Below, in pieces: positions 8,230-17,842 of a stretch of DNA of 50,700 nucleotides. The notes beneath the pieces are model-generated. The model saw only the letters and a program-made list of their open reading frames with translations, did not search any database and was not told the DNA's origin. The position numbers were made by a program, and so were the translations under genes. This stretch comes from CAZHDB01 sp964531225. GTDB taxonomy: Archaea; Thermoproteota; Thermoprotei_A; Sulfolobales; Desulfurococcaceae. The stretch is from NCBI GenBank assembly GCA_964531225.1, contig CAZHDB010000008.1, positions 1 to 50,700 of the forward strand, given 5' to 3'. Position 1 is the first letter of the stretch. Each line of letters starts with the position of its first letter.

Positions 8230-9163
8230 GGATAACCCGTTGTAACTCTTTAGATATTACATCACTAAGATCGATTACTTCTATAAAATCTGTTTCTTCT
8301 ATAGGAATAGAATTCGTCGTTATTAGCTTCGCAACACCTGCATTTCTAATCTTTTCAAGTGCATTACCTATAAGTAATGAGTGTGTAGCAGCTACAACTA
8401 CTTTCCTTGCACCATTCTCAAGACATTTTTGAGCGGCAAGCGCGATTGTACCACCTGTACTTATTATATCATCGACTATGACAACATCTCGTTCCTTAAC
8501 ACTAAGTTCTTTGGGCTCTAGGCTTACCTCTCCCGTAACTCGATCTCTATGTTTAACAAGGTAATCGAATTCAAGGCCTAGTTTTAAAGCAGCATACCTA
8601 ACTCTATTTAAAGCACCTTTATCAGGAGCCAATACTATAGGTTTGTCAAGATATTTTAATGAAGCCTTAACAAGTAAATCGGAGACCAATATGTTTATTG
8701 AGAAGCCTTTAAAGTATCTCTTTAAGGCAATTGGGCTATGGACATCAACTGTTAACAGCATATCGGCTCCAGCACTACGTAGACAAGATAAGACCGCTTC
8801 AAAACTTACAGGTTCGCCCCTTAGGAATAGCTTATCCTGTCTGCTATATGCAATATATGGTATAATGGCTATTGTATTCATAGAAGTCTCTGTATAGGCG
8901 GCATTGAGTAGGAATAGTGTTTCTATAAATGCATCGTTCTGTTTAGGATATAATGTATTTACTACTATACTGTAGTTTGGAGGCACAACAAGTTTTTCGA
9001 AATTTATCCGAACATAATGCTCTCCGTCTGGAAAGACTTTCCTATGAATATCTAGTAATGGCGCACCTAATTTTTCAGCAATATTTTTTGCTAAATTAAA
9101 GGCATTAGATCCAGGTATAATTGCTAATGATGTATTATCTATTGTAGCCAATGTTTTCACCAA
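8222..9163 (-). CDS. prs: Ribose-phosphate pyrophosphokinase (PRPP synthetase)
   Basis: Makes PRPP from ribose 5-phosphate and ATP for nucleotide and cofactor synthesis. The 313-residue protein shows PDGEHYVRI, the pyrophosphate and metal-binding DVHSPIALKRYF, and the PRPP-binding loop VIVDDIISTGGTI near residue 216. Starts are not clean: the frame opens with TTG at 9163 followed by GTG, with no ATG nearby, so the N-terminus may be off by a residue. It leads an operon with two RNA-modification or processing genes. The region of about 120 bases between it and the divergent radical SAM gene must hold both promoters. Confidence 0.95.
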   Translation of the reverse strand: MVKTLATIDNTSLAIIPGSNAFNLAKNIAEKLGAPLLDIHRKVFPDGEHYVRINFEKLVVPPNYSIVVNTLYPKQNDAFIETLFLLNAAYTETSMNTIAIIPYIAYSRQDKLFLRGEPVSFEAVLSCLRSAGADMLLTVDVHSPIALKRYFKGFSINILVSDLLVKASLKYLDKPIVLAPDKGALNRVRYAALKLGLEFDYLVKHRDRVTGEVSLEPKELSVKERDVVIVDDIISTGGTIALAAQKCLENGARKVVVAATHSLLIGNALEKIRNAGVAKLITTNSIPIEETDFIEVIDLSDVISKELQRVIHV

Positions 9164-9282
9164 TGAATATGTCTGAGCAGATCTTTTTATAAAGATATTG
9201 TAGAAGAATTTTCAAATTTTATATCGAGCTTAATTAGGATGTGATAGGAATTATGTATTTAGGGGAAAATAGGTGGTAGTGG

Positions 9283-10383
9283 TTGAGTAGAGATAGAGTT
9301 GAAGATAATGAAGATATTCTTGATAGACCCGGTGTTGCAGAGGCCAGATTATGGAAACCCTTAAAGGATAGAAAAGTTCTTTGCTATTTATGCCATAGAC
9401 GATGTATTATTTCCCCGGGAGCCTATGGTGTATGTGGTGTAAGGTATAATTATAATGGTAAACTATATACACTAGTATATGGTTTACTCACAGCTGCAAA
9501 TCCTGATCCCATTGAGAAAAAGCCCTTAATGCATTACGAACCCGGTTCATTCGTATTTTCAATATCTACAGCAGGTTGTAATTTCTTTTGTCAATTTTGT
9601 CAGAACTGGGTATTGAGCCAGTCAAGAAGGGATAAGATATTTGGTGAGCCTTTTTCACCTGAAGAAGTTGTTGAGCAGGCAATATCTAGTGGATGTCAAG
9701 GTATAAGCTATACTTATAATGAACCAACTATCTTCTACGAATTCATGATCGATACTGCTAAATTAGCTAAGGCTAAGGGCTTATTCAATACAATGGTTAC
9801 AAATGGATATATGACGATAGAAGCTGTAAAAGAACTAGGTCCATATATAGATGCTGCAACAGTTGATTTTAAAGGAGGTGGTAATAGGGATTTCTATCAG
9901 AAATTTATGGGAGTACCTGATCCAGAACCTACTTTTGATACTATTCTTGAGATGAAGAGACAGGGATTGTGGATAGAGATTACAAATCTTGTTGTTCCTA
10001 AGTATGGTGATAAAGAAGAGGATATACATAGACTTGCTACGTGGATTGCTGATAACCTTGGAGATGAGACACCGTTTCATCTACTGCGTTTTCATCCAAA
10101 TTATAAACTTTATAGTCTCCCGCCGACTCCTATATCAACTCTCGAGAAATTAGCCAAGATAGCTATAGATGTAGGATTAAAGCATGTTTATTTAGGCAAT
10201 GTGTGGGGGCATCCATTAGAACATACATATTGTCCTAAATGCGGTGAATTAGTGATTTCTAGGCAAGGATTTTATATTATTGACTGGAAGCTAAAGGATG
10301 ACAATATTTGTCCGAAATGCGGCTATAAATTGAATATTAAAGGGAAATACCATGGATCAAGAAGACCATTTTTAATCCTGTGA
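9283..10383 (+). CDS. amrS: Radical SAM protein of the AmmeMemoRadiSam type (AmrS-like)
   Basis: A 366-residue radical SAM enzyme. The cluster motif CNFFCQFCQNW has the cysteines at 99, 103 and 106, with the N-terminal CYLCHRRC that marks this family and a C-terminal zinc-ribbon pair (CPKCGELV and CPKCGYKL). The family is named after its genomic links to AMMECR1 and Memo proteins; neither partner gene is in this window, and the reaction is not known to me. It starts at TTG 9283 behind AGGTGGT. It heads a long plus-strand run, and its stop overlaps the upstream part of the next frame. Confidence 0.9.
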   Translation: MSRDRVEDNEDILDRPGVAEARLWKPLKDRKVLCYLCHRRCIISPGAYGVCGVRYNYNGKLYTLVYGLLTAANPDPIEKKPLMHYEPGSFVFSISTAGCNFFCQFCQNWVLSQSRRDKIFGEPFSPEEVVEQAISSGCQGISYTYNEPTIFYEFMIDTAKLAKAKGLFNTMVTNGYMTIEAVKELGPYIDAATVDFKGGGNRDFYQKFMGVPDPEPTFDTILEMKRQGLWIEITNLVVPKYGDKEEDIHRLATWIADNLGDETPFHLLRFHPNYKLYSLPPTPISTLEKLAKIAIDVGLKHVYLGNVWGHPLEHTYCPKCGELVISRQGFYIIDWKLKDDNICPKCGYKLNIKGKYHGSRRPFLIL

Positions 10384-10415
10384 ATTTTAAACTAATGTTT
10401 AAGGGCTGTTCCACT

Positions 10416-11201
10416 ATGCCGTACTATATAGTTATTTTGGGTACTGCAGGCTCCGGTAAGACAACACTTACTGGTTCCTTGCAAGAATGGCTTGAAGACT
10501 ATGGATTTGATGTAGCAACTATTAATCTTGATCCTGCTGCTGAATATCTACCCTATAAACCTGATGTTGATGTTCGCGATTATGTTAATGCGCGGGAAGT
10601 AATGTTAAATTATAAACTAGGTCCTAACGGTGCATTAATTGTATCAGCAGATCTTATTGCAACTAAACTTGATGAAATACTTGATGAGGTAAATGCCTTA
10701 CGGAGTAACTACATTATAGTAGATACACCTGGTCAGCTTGAAGTATTTGCTTTTAGGGAGTCTGGACCAGTAGTACTTAATACTATTGTTGGTAATTCAA
10801 AAACAGTTACATTATTTTTAATAGACTCTATATTCTCTAGGAGTCCTAGTGGACTTTTATCAGCTCTTTTATTATCTGCTTCAATTCATGTCCGTCTCGG
10901 CAAACCTCAGGTCAATGTATTAACAAAGTCGGATTTAATAAGTGACGAGGACATCGATAAAATAATTAATTACATGGAAAATCCGGAAGAATTTGCTTAT
11001 AACTTAATAAGTGATAAGACTACACGAATATTATGGGATCTAGGGGACCTTGAGGCTATACTCCCTAGACTCACGATGTATAAAATGATACCTGTATCCT
11101 CAATCAACCGTGATGGATTTGATAACCTCTATGCCATGATACAGAGAATTGTTGCTGGAGGCGAAGATTATCTTACAGAAGAGCCTTCGCCCATTTTGTA
11201 G
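10416..11201 (+). CDS. GPN-loop GTPase
   Basis: P-loop GTPase with Walker A LGTAGSGKTTL, the switch DTPGQLEVFAF, the family-defining Gly-Pro-Asn in LGPNGAL and the base-specificity motif TKSD. Eukaryotic GPN proteins help assemble and import RNA polymerase II; the archaeal dimer's role is less clear. The open frame extends upstream to a GTG at 10380, but the ATG at 10416 places the P-loop at the normal distance from the N-terminus (PYYIVILGTAGSGKT), so I use it. The gene follows the radical SAM gene directly. Confidence 0.92.
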   Translation: MPYYIVILGTAGSGKTTLTGSLQEWLEDYGFDVATINLDPAAEYLPYKPDVDVRDYVNAREVMLNYKLGPNGALIVSADLIATKLDEILDEVNALRSNYIIVDTPGQLEVFAFRESGPVVLNTIVGNSKTVTLFLIDSIFSRSPSGLLSALLLSASIHVRLGKPQVNVLTKSDLISDEDIDKIINYMENPEEFAYNLISDKTTRILWDLGDLEAILPRLTMYKMIPVSSINRDGFDNLYAMIQRIVAGGEDYLTEEPSPIL

Positions 11202-11263
11202 CATAGATTCTCAACCGTTTGATAAATAAATGTCTATTAGGATAATGCTTTAATGGTGATAGT

Positions 11264-12670
11264 TTGGCTTCTAGAGAAAGTAGTGGTATGGAGGCTTTCT
11301 TTAATCCAAGATCCGTTGCTATTATAGGAGCTACTCCTAAAGAAGGTAAAGTTGGCCGAGTGATTGTTGAGAATTTTAAAAGGAGGTTTAAAGGAAGGAT
11401 TTATCCCATTAATCCAAAGTATGAGGAAATACTTGGATTGAAGTGTTATCCATCAGTAAAAGATGTACCTGGGGAAGTGGATTTAGCCGTTATAGTCGTT
11501 CCAGCACCTATTGTTCCAAGAATATTGAGGGACTGTGGCGAAAAAGGTGTAAAAGCAGTGATTATAATTAGCGGTGGTTTTCGAGAAACAGGGACTGATG
11601 AAGGCCGTAGACTTGAAGAGGAAGTCGTTGAGATCTCTAGGGAATATGGAATTAGAGTAATTGGGCCTAATTGTATCGGTATATATGATAATTGGAGTGG
11701 CGTAGATACATATTTTCTTCCGGATAAAAAGATGAAAAGGCCTCCTAGAGGCAGTATAAGCTTTATTAGTCAAAGCGGTGCTTTTGCATCGGCTTTACTT
11801 GATTGGATGGCGTATAACAATATAGGTGTTTCTAGAGCCATCAGCTACGGCAACAAAATCGATGTAGACGATATCGATCTTATTGAATACCTTGGGAAGG
11901 ACGATAAGACAAAACTAATCATAATGTATATTGAAGGTCTAAAGAATGGTCGTGGAAAACTATTTATGGAGAAAGCCCGGGAAGTTGTAAAGAACAAGCC
12001 AATAATAGTTTATAAGGCGGGCAAGACTGCACGTGGTAGTAAAGCAGCTGCAAGCCATACGGCTGCACTTGCTGGTAACTATGATATTTATCGTGCAGCC
12101 TTTAAACAAGTAGGTATTGTTGAAGCTGAATCATTTGATGAAATTGGTGATTTCGCTAAGATACTATTAATGCAGCCTCTTATGAAGGGTAATAGAGTAT
12201 TCGTTGTAACTGATGCTGGCGGTATAGGTGTAATGTTGACTGATGCTTTAACTAGGCAGGGCTTTGAAATACCGGTTACGCCAGATGATCTTAAAAATGA
12301 GCTCAGGGAAGTCCTACCTCCTCATTGTATTGTTGAGAATCCAATCGATCTTACAGGCGATGCAGACGATGAACGCTTTAAGCTAGTACTAGAGAGGGTT
12401 TTGCCTAAGCCTTACGTCGACGCAGTTATTCTTGGAGCTTTACCCCAGATACCTGGATTGACAAATAGGTTTATAGATTACGTGGCTGATGTATGGAGTA
12501 AGTATAGAAAGCCATTACTTGTTATAGATATAGGAAGTGAAGAGGCAGTGAAGTTTAAAGTCGAATTGGAGAGTAGAGGAATACCTGTATATGAATCTCC
12601 AGAAAGAGCAGCTAGAGCTCTCAAAGCTCTATATATGTACTCAAAATACGTATTGAGGGGAGGTATATGA
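11264..12670 (+). CDS. acdA: ADP-forming acyl-CoA (acetyl-CoA) synthetase, alpha subunit
   Basis: This enzyme converts acetyl-CoA, ADP and Pi to acetate, CoA and ATP, an energy-yielding step in peptide and sugar fermentation by hyperthermophiles. The protein opens with the CoA-binding Rossmann domain (FFNPRSVAIIGAT), continues with a CoA-ligase domain carrying the phosphohistidine loop (AAASHTAALAGN), and ends with a further ligase-like domain. The start is a TTG at 11264 behind GGTGAT. It overlaps the beta-subunit gene by four bases (ATGA), so alpha and beta are separate but coupled. Acyl specificity cannot be read from the sequence. Confidence 0.93.
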   Translation: MASRESSGMEAFFNPRSVAIIGATPKEGKVGRVIVENFKRRFKGRIYPINPKYEEILGLKCYPSVKDVPGEVDLAVIVVPAPIVPRILRDCGEKGVKAVIIISGGFRETGTDEGRRLEEEVVEISREYGIRVIGPNCIGIYDNWSGVDTYFLPDKKMKRPPRGSISFISQSGAFASALLDWMAYNNIGVSRAISYGNKIDVDDIDLIEYLGKDDKTKLIIMYIEGLKNGRGKLFMEKAREVVKNKPIIVYKAGKTARGSKAAASHTAALAGNYDIYRAAFKQVGIVEAESFDEIGDFAKILLMQPLMKGNRVFVVTDAGGIGVMLTDALTRQGFEIPVTPDDLKNELREVLPPHCIVENPIDLTGDADDERFKLVLERVLPKPYVDAVILGALPQIPGLTNRFIDYVADVWSKYRKPLLVIDIGSEEAVKFKVELESRGIPVYESPERAARALKALYMYSKYVLRGGI

Positions 12671-13368
12671 ATCCAAAAGATATAATTCGAAAGGCACTTG
12701 AAGAAGGGAGAACCAAGCTTTTAGAACATGAGGCAATAGAGATTATTAAATACTATGGAGCAGGTGTGGCTGACGCGTATCTGGCTAAAAGTGCTGAAGA
12801 AGCGGCTAATATAGCCGATAAAATAGGTTATCCTGTTGTCTTAAAGATTGTTTCACCAGATATTAGTCACAAGAGTGATGTAGGAGGCGTAATACTTGGT
12901 CTAAGGAATAGGCTTGAAGTTATGGATGCGTATCAAAAGATCATTGATAATGTGTCGACGAATGCACCAAATTCTAGAATAGTAGGTGTACTTGTACAAA
13001 AGATGGCTGAGCCCGGAGGTATAGAAGTCATTGTGGGCGGTTTAAGAGATAATGTCTTCGGTCCGGTGGTCATGTTTGGTCTTGGAGGAATATTTGTCGA
13101 GGTACTTAGAGATGTTAGTTTCCGTGTAGCGCCTGTTTCTTTCGAGGATGCTCTAGAAATGATGAAGGAGATAAAAGCGGCTAAGATCTTGGAAGGGTAT
13201 CGTAATACTCCTCCTGTCGACAAAAACAGCTTAGCAAAGATCATAGTTGCAACTGCAAAACTGCTGGAAGAAAACCCTGAGATCGATTCCTTAGATTTAA
13301 ATCCGATCATAGCATATCCTGATAAGGCAATAGTTGTTGATGCGAGGATTATACTAAAAAAGAGGTAA
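12667..13368 (+). CDS. acdB: ADP-forming acyl-CoA (acetyl-CoA) synthetase, beta subunit
   Basis: A 233-residue ATP-grasp protein that binds nucleotide and passes phosphate between the alpha-subunit histidine and ADP. The start of the ATP-grasp fold is visible in YPVVLKIVSPDISHKSDVGGV, where the histidine of SHKSDVGGV is the second phosphorylated site known in the family. The metal-binding end is LDLNPIIAYPDKAIVVDARI. Its ATG lies within the alpha-subunit stop, so the subunits are made together and presumably assemble as a heterotetramer. Confidence 0.93.
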   Translation: MNPKDIIRKALEEGRTKLLEHEAIEIIKYYGAGVADAYLAKSAEEAANIADKIGYPVVLKIVSPDISHKSDVGGVILGLRNRLEVMDAYQKIIDNVSTNAPNSRIVGVLVQKMAEPGGIEVIVGGLRDNVFGPVVMFGLGGIFVEVLRDVSFRVAPVSFEDALEMMKEIKAAKILEGYRNTPPVDKNSLAKIIVATAKLLEENPEIDSLDLNPIIAYPDKAIVVDARIILKKR

Positions 13369-13376
13369 AATAATCC

Positions 13377-14294
13377 ATGGGTTCAGAGATAATCGAGTAT
13401 CAGAAAAAACTCGAAGAACTAGCAAATGAAATTACATTAGTCAGAGGAGAAATAAGATCATTAAAGAATGAAAGATTAGAGACTATAAGCGAGTTAAGGG
13501 ACTTAAGAAGTGAACGTAGGAAATTAGTAAATGAATTTAGAGAATTAAAAGAGAAATACAATATCTTGAATTCTAAAAGGAAAGAACTAGTTGAAAAAAT
13601 ACGTAGACTGCGGAAGGAGAGAAGAGAAAAACTAGGACAAATAAAGACTTTGCTAAACCTAATGGATGAGAAAAGACGTAACCTAAATATTCTCACTAAG
13701 GAAGTCAGAGTACCTATATCTGCTATTAGAAAGGAGATTGAACGGTTAGAATGGATTCAGCAGACAAGACCTTTAACTATTGAAGAGGAGAATCGTATAG
13801 TTAGAGAGATAGCAAGACTTGAAGAGCTTCTAGACAAAGCTCTCAAAGCTCGTGAAGAGAAGAAGCAATTTCTAGAGTTAAGAGCCGAGCTTGTTAAGCT
13901 CAGGGTAGAGATATCGGATCTACGGAAGAAAATAAATGAAACAAGTAAAGAAATAGACAATATTGACTCTAAAAGACAAGATCTAAGAAGTAAATTAAAC
14001 TACTATAGTGAGAAGATATCTAGATTGACTGAAGAGATAAATGAACTACAGGATAAACTTAACCAGATAAATCAAAAGATTAATGAGTTCGTAGATCGAC
14101 TTAATGAACTTAGAAATAAATACAATGAATTGATTAACGAAATCGAGAAGAAGAAAATCGAAAAGATACTCTCTGAGAAAAAGAAGAAAGTCGAAGAGAA
14201 ACTTAAGAAGGGCGGACGCAGATTAACTCTAGAGGAGCTTAAAATACTATATAGTGATGCTGATGAGCTCATTGAAGAACTTAAGCAAAGCTAA
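13377..14294 (+). CDS. Archaeal coiled-coil protein (COG1340-like)
   Basis: A 305-residue protein, almost entirely charged heptad repeat: long runs of Glu, Lys, Arg and Leu with two short breaks (around residues 109-130 and after about 260). The end, GGRRLTLEELKILYSDADELIEELK, is a compact helical tail. Such proteins are widespread in archaea and often sit near DUF373 membrane proteins, as here; the function is unknown. It may hold a structural or scaffolding role at the membrane. It overlaps the DUF373 gene by about 40 bases, which implies coupled synthesis. Confidence 0.8.
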   Translation: MGSEIIEYQKKLEELANEITLVRGEIRSLKNERLETISELRDLRSERRKLVNEFRELKEKYNILNSKRKELVEKIRRLRKERREKLGQIKTLLNLMDEKRRNLNILTKEVRVPISAIRKEIERLEWIQQTRPLTIEEENRIVREIARLEELLDKALKAREEKKQFLELRAELVKLRVEISDLRKKINETSKEIDNIDSKRQDLRSKLNYYSEKISRLTEEINELQDKLNQINQKINEFVDRLNELRNKYNELINEIEKKKIEKILSEKKKKVEEKLKKGGRRLTLEELKILYSDADELIEELKQS

Positions 14295-15366
14295 AGGATC
14301 TAAAATACTTATTTTATCTGTTGATATAGACGATGATCTTAGCAGGGCAGGATTATCTGCTCCAATAGTTGGGTATAATGATGTTTTAAAAGCTCTACTT
14401 ATATTTGGTAAAAGGAAGCCAGAAGATTCAGATGTAAATGCTATATTAAAGGCACTATCTTTATATGATGAGCTATCTGGTCAAGGACATGATGTTGATA
14501 TTGCTGTTCTCGCAGGCCATCCTTCAAGTTCTTTGAGGGCAAGTCTTAGAATTAGGGAGGATCTTATTAAGTTAAAGGATAGCTTAGGATTCAATAGTAT
14601 TGTCCTCGTATCTGATGGAGCTAGTGATGAAAAGATCCTTCCAGTTCTTCAAAGTATAGCTGATGTTATTGGTGTAGAAAGAGTTGTTGTAGAACAATCT
14701 AGAGGTATTGAAGAAACATTCCTACTTCTTTCAAGATATATTAGAAAAGCTGTTAATGAACTTCCATACTCTAAAATATTTCTCGGTGTTCCCGGAGCAT
14801 TACTACTCATAATTGCTATTGTTAGTTTACTAAACCTTGGTAGATATATTAACGAGATAGTTTTCCTATTTCTTGGAAGTGTTTTAATAATCAAAGGATT
14901 TGGATTAACCTCGAGAATGATGGATCTATGGAGAAATAGGCCTATACTATTTATAACATACTTGTTTGGAGGCATAACTTATTTCATAGCTTTCCTTACA
15001 ATATCGTATACACTATATGTTGTTGGTATAACAACGAGTTCTTTCATATTCTTAGTAGATTCGACTAGAGCCCTATTAATACTTGGTACAGTAGCTATTG
15101 TTAGTGGTAAGCTTATATATAAAATAATTATAGGCCTTGAGGAAACTCTTTGGAAGGATGTAATGCCTTTAATACCCTTTATATTCATAATAGTCATTCT
15201 CCAGAAAATATCCGATAATGTCAAAAAATTGGAGCCGACAGCTTCCTTCGATCAAATAGTATCTGTTGTTGTTTCACCGGATATACTTATATTAATAGGT
15301 ATATCAATAATTGTTTCAGTGATTGTTACATTTATGTTCTTGGTCATAGAGAAAGAAACAAAATAA
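14254..15366 (+). CDS. DUF373 family membrane protein
   Basis: A 370-residue protein. The first half is a soluble Rossmann-like domain (ILILSVDIDDDLSRAG, then VDIAVLAGHPSSSL, then SIVLVSDGASDEKI). The second half holds about six hydrophobic helices, from LGVPGALLLIIAIVSLL to ILIGISIIVSVIVTFMFLV. DUF373 proteins are conserved in archaea and unassigned. Start choice is open between GTG 14254, ATG 14257 and ATG 14263; none has a good ribosome site, as expected for a gene coupled to the overlapping coiled-coil gene. The final gene of the 9.3-15.4 kb plus-strand run, convergent with the prenyltransferase gene. Confidence 0.85.
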   Translation: MMLMSSLKNLSKAKGSKILILSVDIDDDLSRAGLSAPIVGYNDVLKALLIFGKRKPEDSDVNAILKALSLYDELSGQGHDVDIAVLAGHPSSSLRASLRIREDLIKLKDSLGFNSIVLVSDGASDEKILPVLQSIADVIGVERVVVEQSRGIEETFLLLSRYIRKAVNELPYSKIFLGVPGALLLIIAIVSLLNLGRYINEIVFLFLGSVLIIKGFGLTSRMMDLWRNRPILFITYLFGGITYFIAFLTISYTLYVVGITTSSFIFLVDSTRALLILGTVAIVSGKLIYKIIIGLEETLWKDVMPLIPFIFIIVILQKISDNVKKLEPTASFDQIVSVVVSPDILILIGISIIVSVIVTFMFLVIEKETK

Positions 15367-16170
15367 TTATCTTCCAAATCTTCTTTCTCTATGTTGGTAT
15401 GATCTAATGGCCCTCCAGAAATCTATTTTTCTAAATTCCGGCCAAAATGCTTCACAGAAATATAGTTCCGAATAAGCCATTTGCCAGAGTAAGAAATTAC
15501 TTATCCTTACTTCTCCAGAAGTCCTAATTATAAGATCTGGATCTGGAGACTCGCTTGTATATAAATATTTTCGGAATGTATTTTCATCGATTTGACTCGG
15601 CTCTAAAATACCCTTTTTAACATCATTAGCTATCTTCCTTACGGAATCAAGTATTTCCTGCCTACCTCCATAACATATTGCTATGTTAAGTATATGCTTA
15701 TTATAGTTCTTTGTCTTCTCTTCGATTTTCTTAGCAAGTTCAACAATATCTTTAGGTATAAGATCCAAGTTACCTATGATCTTAACTCTTACTTCATTCT
15801 TTGAAATAGTTTCATCAGTTAATAGGCTTTTCAAACCATTTCTGGCAATTTCAAACAATTTCTCCCTTTCTATAGGAGGTCTCTTTGTACAATTCTCTGT
15901 AGACATTGCATATATTGTTACAGCCTTTATATTGAGTTCCCATATCCATTTTAAGACTTCTTTGAGTCTTTCATATCCAATCTCATGTCCTTTCCACGTC
16001 TCTAGATTTCTCATGCGTGCCCATCTTCTATTTCCATCAGGTATTATACCTATATGTACGGGGAATGGCCCATTCTTTATCTGTAGCCAAAGCCATTTTT
16101 CATAAATCTTGTAGAGAGGTTTTAACAGTTTATTTCCTATTCTTAATAACTTTCTTTCTCCTTTAACCAT
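15367..16170 (-). CDS. uppS: cis-Prenyltransferase (polyprenyl diphosphate synthase, UppS family)
   Basis: Adds isopentenyl diphosphate units in cis to make the long polyprenyl carrier lipid, the dolichol precursor used for glycosylation in archaea. The 267-residue protein has the diphosphate-binding GIIPDGNRRWAR, the TIYAMSTENCTKRP segment and the C-terminal DLIIRTSGEVRISNFLLWQMAYSE with WPEF after it. All family signatures are intact. It is a single gene; an ATG at 16170 follows CTTTCTCCTT on the plus strand, that is AAGGAGAAAG as ribosome site on the coding strand. Confidence 0.95.
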   Translation of the reverse strand: MVKGERKLLRIGNKLLKPLYKIYEKWLWLQIKNGPFPVHIGIIPDGNRRWARMRNLETWKGHEIGYERLKEVLKWIWELNIKAVTIYAMSTENCTKRPPIEREKLFEIARNGLKSLLTDETISKNEVRVKIIGNLDLIPKDIVELAKKIEEKTKNYNKHILNIAICYGGRQEILDSVRKIANDVKKGILEPSQIDENTFRKYLYTSESPDPDLIIRTSGEVRISNFLLWQMAYSELYFCEAFWPEFRKIDFWRAIRSYQHRERRFGR

Positions 16171-16310
16171 TGAAGTACCCCTAAATTGTACGTGTATAAA
16201 CCATAACCATTATAGCTATATAGTTCTTTTCTCTAATATAATCTCTCTAAGAGGCTCTATGGGTATTTATGTAGCCGCTGGGATCTTAATATTTGTATGG
16301 AGGGATCAAT

Positions 16311-16886
16311 ATGGTAGTTACCGCAGTTATAGGAAGTGTGAATAAGTCCAAGGTTATTGGTGCTATTAAGGCTTTAAAGAAATTTGGGATCTCAAGTTAC
16401 AAGGCTATAAAAATAAAGACACCAAGGGAGCAGCCTATGAATATGTATGAGACATTATCTCTAGCTCTTTATCGTGCTGAAAAAGCTCTTGAATACAGAG
16501 GAGATATCGGCATAGGTATTGAAGGAGGCGTGTTATTTAGCCTAGGACACCCTATTGAAGGCCAGGTAGCCGTTGTTATCGATAGGAATTACCTTGTTGG
16601 TTTAGGTTTTAGCTCCCTTTTCCCATTACCTATACATTTTAAATCACTGCTTATGGAAAGAAGTCTTGGAGACATTATGGTGCATGAGACTGGTTTAAAA
16701 GATATAGGTAGTTTATACGGAGCTATAGGCTACTTGTCCAATGGAGCCATTACAAGAGTCATGTTAAGTTATGAATCTGTATTAATGGCTTTACTGCCTT
16801 TCATGAAGAGAGATTTTTACAAAAAATTATTAACGGTAAACGAATTGAAGAAAATATTAAAAAACCTAGAACAAAATACCCATTAA
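16311..16886 (+). CDS. Inosine/xanthosine triphosphatase (YjjX/DUF84 family)
   Basis: A house-cleaning enzyme that hydrolyses ITP and XTP so they do not enter RNA or DNA. The 191-residue protein starts VVTAVIGSVNKSKVIGAIKALKKFG, has the GIGIEGGV loop and the conserved LPLPIHFKSLL region. The open frame begins at TTG 16293, but GGAGGG at 16298-16303 sits just ahead of ATG 16311, so translation starts there. It leads the S8e-SRP19 run with a 33-base gap to the S8e start. Confidence 0.88.
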   Translation: MVVTAVIGSVNKSKVIGAIKALKKFGISSYKAIKIKTPREQPMNMYETLSLALYRAEKALEYRGDIGIGIEGGVLFSLGHPIEGQVAVVIDRNYLVGLGFSSLFPLPIHFKSLLMERSLGDIMVHETGLKDIGSLYGAIGYLSNGAITRVMLSYESVLMALLPFMKRDFYKKLLTVNELKKILKNLEQNTH

Positions 16887-16919
16887 ATACGTATAGAAAC
16901 ACGTACTAAGGTGTGCAAT

Positions 16920-17309
16920 ATGTCATACTATCAAGGCAATGATTTAAAGAAACCAAGTGGTGGTAAGAAAAGAAGACATAGAAAGAAGAGGAAATACGAA
17001 TTAGGCAGGCCTCCAACAGAAACAAGGGCCTCTGATTCCGATGTTAGGAAAATAGTCCGTACCCGTGGAGGTAATGTAAAGGTTAAGATTAGAACTGCTG
17101 CATACGCGAACATTATTTTACCTGGCGAAAATAAGGCTGTTAAAGCAAAAATATTAGGTGTCGTGGAGTCGCCGGCTAATCCAGAGTATGCACGTAGAGG
17201 AATTATTACCAAAGGTACTTTGATTAAGACAGAGATAGGAGTAGCCAGAGTAACTTCTAGGCCTGGACAGGACGGGGTCGTTAATGCTGTTCTTGTTAGG
17301 AAAGAATAG
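16920..17309 (+). CDS. rps8e: 30S ribosomal protein S8e
   Basis: A small-subunit ribosomal protein shared by archaea and eukaryotes. The N-terminus is the typical basic YYQGNDLKKPSGGKKRRHRKKRKYELG split by short gaps, and the body ends with RGIITKGTLIKTEIGVARVTSRPGQDG. About 130 residues is the archaeal length. I take ATG 16920 over GTG 16911 because it puts the conserved SYYQGND at the N-terminus. Part of a cluster of RNP genes with SRP19 and Gar1. Confidence 0.96.
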   Translation: MSYYQGNDLKKPSGGKKRRHRKKRKYELGRPPTETRASDSDVRKIVRTRGGNVKVKIRTAAYANIILPGENKAVKAKILGVVESPANPEYARRGIITKGTLIKTEIGVARVTSRPGQDGVVNAVLVRKE

Positions 17310-17328
17310 TGATCAGGGTTTAATGTAG

Positions 17329-17625
17329 TTGAGTAGAGATTATAAAAATAAACGAGTAGTTATTTATCCTGCATATATCGATTCATCTCTTTCTAGAAAG
17401 GAAGGTAGGAGAGTACCTAAATCTATAGCTGTACATAATCCGCGTGTTGAGGAAATCGTTAGGGCAGCAGAGGAACTCGGCTTAAATCCAGTGATTGAGG
17501 ATTCAAGATATCCAAGGTTTTGGTGGAAATATAAGTCTAGGGTAATCGTTGATAAGGTCGATAGTAAACAAAGAATACTCAGAATGATTGCTGAAAAAAT
17601 AAATGAACTTAGAAAATCTCGTTAG
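17329..17625 (+). CDS. srp19: Signal recognition particle 19 kDa protein
   Basis: Binds helices 6 and 8 of SRP RNA and prepares the particle for SRP54. The 98-residue protein carries the family signatures VVIYPAYIDSSLSRKEGRRVPKS and NPVIEDSRYPRFWW (split here). The start is TTG at 17329. It follows S8e by 20 bases, so both are likely on one transcript; the SRP RNA gene itself is not in this window. Confidence 0.95.
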   Translation: MSRDYKNKRVVIYPAYIDSSLSRKEGRRVPKSIAVHNPRVEEIVRAAEELGLNPVIEDSRYPRFWWKYKSRVIVDKVDSKQRILRMIAEKINELRKSR

Positions 17626-17842
17626 ACTACACTCTTATTTAGGTACTCGGTATTAACAGCGTAATACGGATTGTTATACGTAAATATTATTGTAAATATT
17701 TAATTAGATGTTTTAAAAATAATATGATCATTTTGTCAATGAACTATGGAGTTCCTATAGATGATTAGCTTATCTATATAAGCGAATAGTATTACTATTG
17801 GAGAAATCTTATAAGGAAATTTTATGGGTGAGAGGTGATTTC
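17626..17842. other. AT-rich intergenic region with probable promoter for the gar1-tfb pair
   Basis: No gene is visible. The stretch is very AT-rich, with a TATA-like TTATCTATATAAGC near 17770-17783, about 60 bases ahead of the gar1 ATG. AAATATTATTGTAAATATTTAATTA around 17685-17707 contains two AAATATT copies. Confidence 0.45.
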
